From assembly GCA_009739215.1 (NCBI GenBank), contig VSJF01000001.1, forward strand, positions 1 through 64,000: a stretch of 64,000 bases of DNA, given 5' to 3'. A program made the position numbers and the translations under genes. Under the pieces are notes generated by a model. That model ran no database searches. It worked only from the letters and a program-made list of their open reading frames with translations, and had not been told where the DNA came from. Positions 61,936 through 64,000 of this stretch are shown piece by piece. This stretch comes from Floccularia luteovirens (Eukaryota > Basidiomycota > Agaricomycetes > Agaricales > Squamanitaceae). Position 1 is the stretch's first letter. Each line of letters starts with the position of its first letter.

Positions 61936-64000
61936 TTTATTCGTTGGGTGACCAATCCCCCGGAAACTATGCTCAAAACTATGGATCTTCAATATGCTGC
62001 CCCTTTTCTTTACCTCGCATTCATACATCCACGTCAACGCATCAGTGATTGCGCTTGGCTCTCAAATGTTCTCTATGGTATCAGTATTTCAATCACGTCT
62101 CTTCCACGCAGACCCTCCCACGCGTCACGACTACATTTCAACGATGTCAAGTACACGCTTCTTACGGCTTTTTTTTTTAACTGCCCCGTCATTGTTATTT
62201 TACGTCCTTCACGAATCTTGATGATATAACGCAATTTTTTGTAACGCAATTCACAGCAATTTTGTCTTGTTAACGATTTTTTCTTTGTTGTTATGTGATT
62301 TCAGTATTTTCTTCTTGATCCAATGTTTTCGTGCTTGAATCTTGTATATCTTTTTCCATTTATCCCTCCACAAAGACAGCGTTTTACAGTTGGTCTACTG
62401 TTCAATATACACGATTTGACAGTTCCAATTTTATCGCCGTTCCGAACCATCTTCGTCTCCACCCAAATCGCTTTATATATTTAGTTTTTGTGATTATCTT
62501 GCAGTATATAGTGTACTGTATTGTTGGAAAAATGAGAAAGGGACCCGACTTTTCTTGTTATTTCCGTATGATGTACATACATATAGTATAGAAACATATT
62601 CGTTGATCGAAGCAAAAGTTTTGAGTTGTCAGTGAATTGGAGAAAAACCAACTGTACACACCAAATTTGGCAATTTGACCGTACGTTCTCAAACGGAACA
62701 CATTCGACTGGAACTTTTGAAGCAGCAAATCAGTTGTCACCCAGTTCATAACCACTAAAAAAGACACTGAACAAAACTAAGCTGTCACCTCCTATGTACG
62801 TGGTTCAGACTGTCTTATAATTTTGGGTTAACTCAATCGGAGTCAATTGTAATGCACTACTCTTGACTGCTCACAGAAACTGAAGACCTTCAAGATTCCA
62901 CACCTGCAGTGCTGTCAACCTTCTCAGTTGTCCTCATACCTACATGAGGTGCGATTCACCATCAACCAGTCCCATGTCGTGTCAATCACCACGCACTTGA
63001 CCACACTACAGTCCACACCATTGTACCAGCGCCAAAGAAAACCATAGTTGGTTAAATTTGACTGACAGATGAAATCACATTACACTTCCATCTTATTCAA
63101 GTCAGTATAGCATTGCACCCATGACCGCGATATAGCCGGGCCACTGACTGTTGTAGGATACAAAAAAGGAAGGGTTGTCAGCACTGCATCCTAGTGTCAC
63201 CTGAAGCTTTCTCTCACAACCAAATCACGCACTTGTGTCTTTGGGGAGATGCGTACTAAGGAATATATTACTTAGATATTTCCCAATGAAATATGACTTG
63301 GTCCCCGCAGTGGATCTTTGCAATCTTCCTCCGGACGTTCAGCAGAGTAAGTTGTTCAAGCTCACACATTTAATATACTTGTTACTTATCTATTTCTTTT
63401 TGTTCAGCACAGTAATTATATTTTACCTCTATGAATATCAATCAAAGGACACTGCATTATCATTGGACGCACCAGAAATCCACCACAAGTACATATAAAT
63501 TAATTGCTGATAGAGATGGTCAAATTAGATATATGAAATCAAATCTCGTTCAAATGCAGAAGTCCAAGTTAGTTTTGCAGGACACGAAATGTATGTCGGT
63601 TCTCCGAAAATTGGGCGCCATAGACTCCTAACTGTGGGTTATATATGGTGGCTCTGCTCGACATACTGATATGCCAATTATCAGGGATCTGATCTGATTT
63701 ATGATTTATTAGTTTATCATGTCTTGTCAAAGATATACTGTTCGAGTCTCAAGTGACCTAATTAACACATTAAACACATTTGTCAATAGTATAGCATTTT
63801 TCATTGAAAACTTACCAATGTACCATCAACATAAAGGAGGCTTAGGTACCTCATCTCACATACGTCATCGTAAGTTGAACGTTGATTGATGGGCGCGTCC
63901 CACTTTGCCAAGGATCAATATCTCGTCTGCGTTGAGCTGATCACTTCCGGATGTTACCCCATCATACCTTTGAAAGGCATCATAAAATCCCTGGCGCTGT
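61936..64000. other. Intergenic to window edge, little recognisable
   Basis: About 2 kb with short frames on both strands lacking motifs. The first few hundred T-rich bases probably hold the 3' UTR of the large gene. A minus-strand frame of 44 codons is open from the window edge to a stop at 63865 (contains GFYDAFQRYDG and LNADEILILGKVGRAH). It could be the last exon of a gene beyond the window, but it is too short to call. Confidence 0.35.

Overview
The window comes from a filamentous basidiomycete, most likely an Agaricomycete. Genes are split by many short GT-AG introns. The gene families are typical of mushrooms: F-box proteins with long divergent C-termini, TKL-like kinases, Crinkler-like proteins, a CBM20 alpha-amylase, a GMC oxidoreductase, a large Ser-rich protein and alpha-kinases. 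The mobile DNA is Ty1/copia plus a DDE transposon, also typical. No rRNA, tRNA or CRISPR array was seen.

Left arm (1-17.8 kb): the 3' end of a protein kinase (+), an F-box gene (-), a GH13 maltase/alpha-glucosidase (-) with intact catalytic residues but four one-base frame breaks, a small tyrosine/dual-specificity phosphatase (+), a broken Crinkler-like gene (-), the repair endonuclease XPF/Rad1 (-), a CIR_N/LENG1-like gene (+) and a second F-box gene (-).

Middle (17.85-33.47 kb): a nested transposon stack. A copia element (copia-1, 423-bp LTRs, target duplication GATCC) was split by a second copia element (copia-2, 356-bp LTRs, GCAGC). Copia-2 was split by a 5.1-kb TIR transposon (114-bp inverted repeats, duplication GTCCTG). 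That transposon carries a DDE integrase-type transposase and an alpha-kinase gene. The alpha-kinase gene is itself interrupted by a solo copia LTR (ATACT). All four events keep perfect target duplications, so the order can be read directly.

Right arm (33.5-64 kb): a secreted CBM20 alpha-amylase (-), a PEBP-family gene (+), an unidentified coding remnant (-), a BCS1/ClpX-style fungal AAA ATPase (+), a small hypothetical gene, acetyl-CoA hydrolase ACH1 (+), a GMC oxidoreductase (-), a small gene with a mitochondrial-type N-terminus (-) and a >7-kb gene for a Ser-rich, low-complexity protein ending in an AT-hook-like motif (+).

The genes do not form one pathway. Amylase and maltase could together take starch to glucose, but they lie about 27 kb apart with the transposon stack between them. 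Single-base frame breaks recur in several otherwise conserved genes, while XPF, ACH1, GMC and the first F-box gene are clean. Whether this is gene decay or local assembly error is the main caveat.
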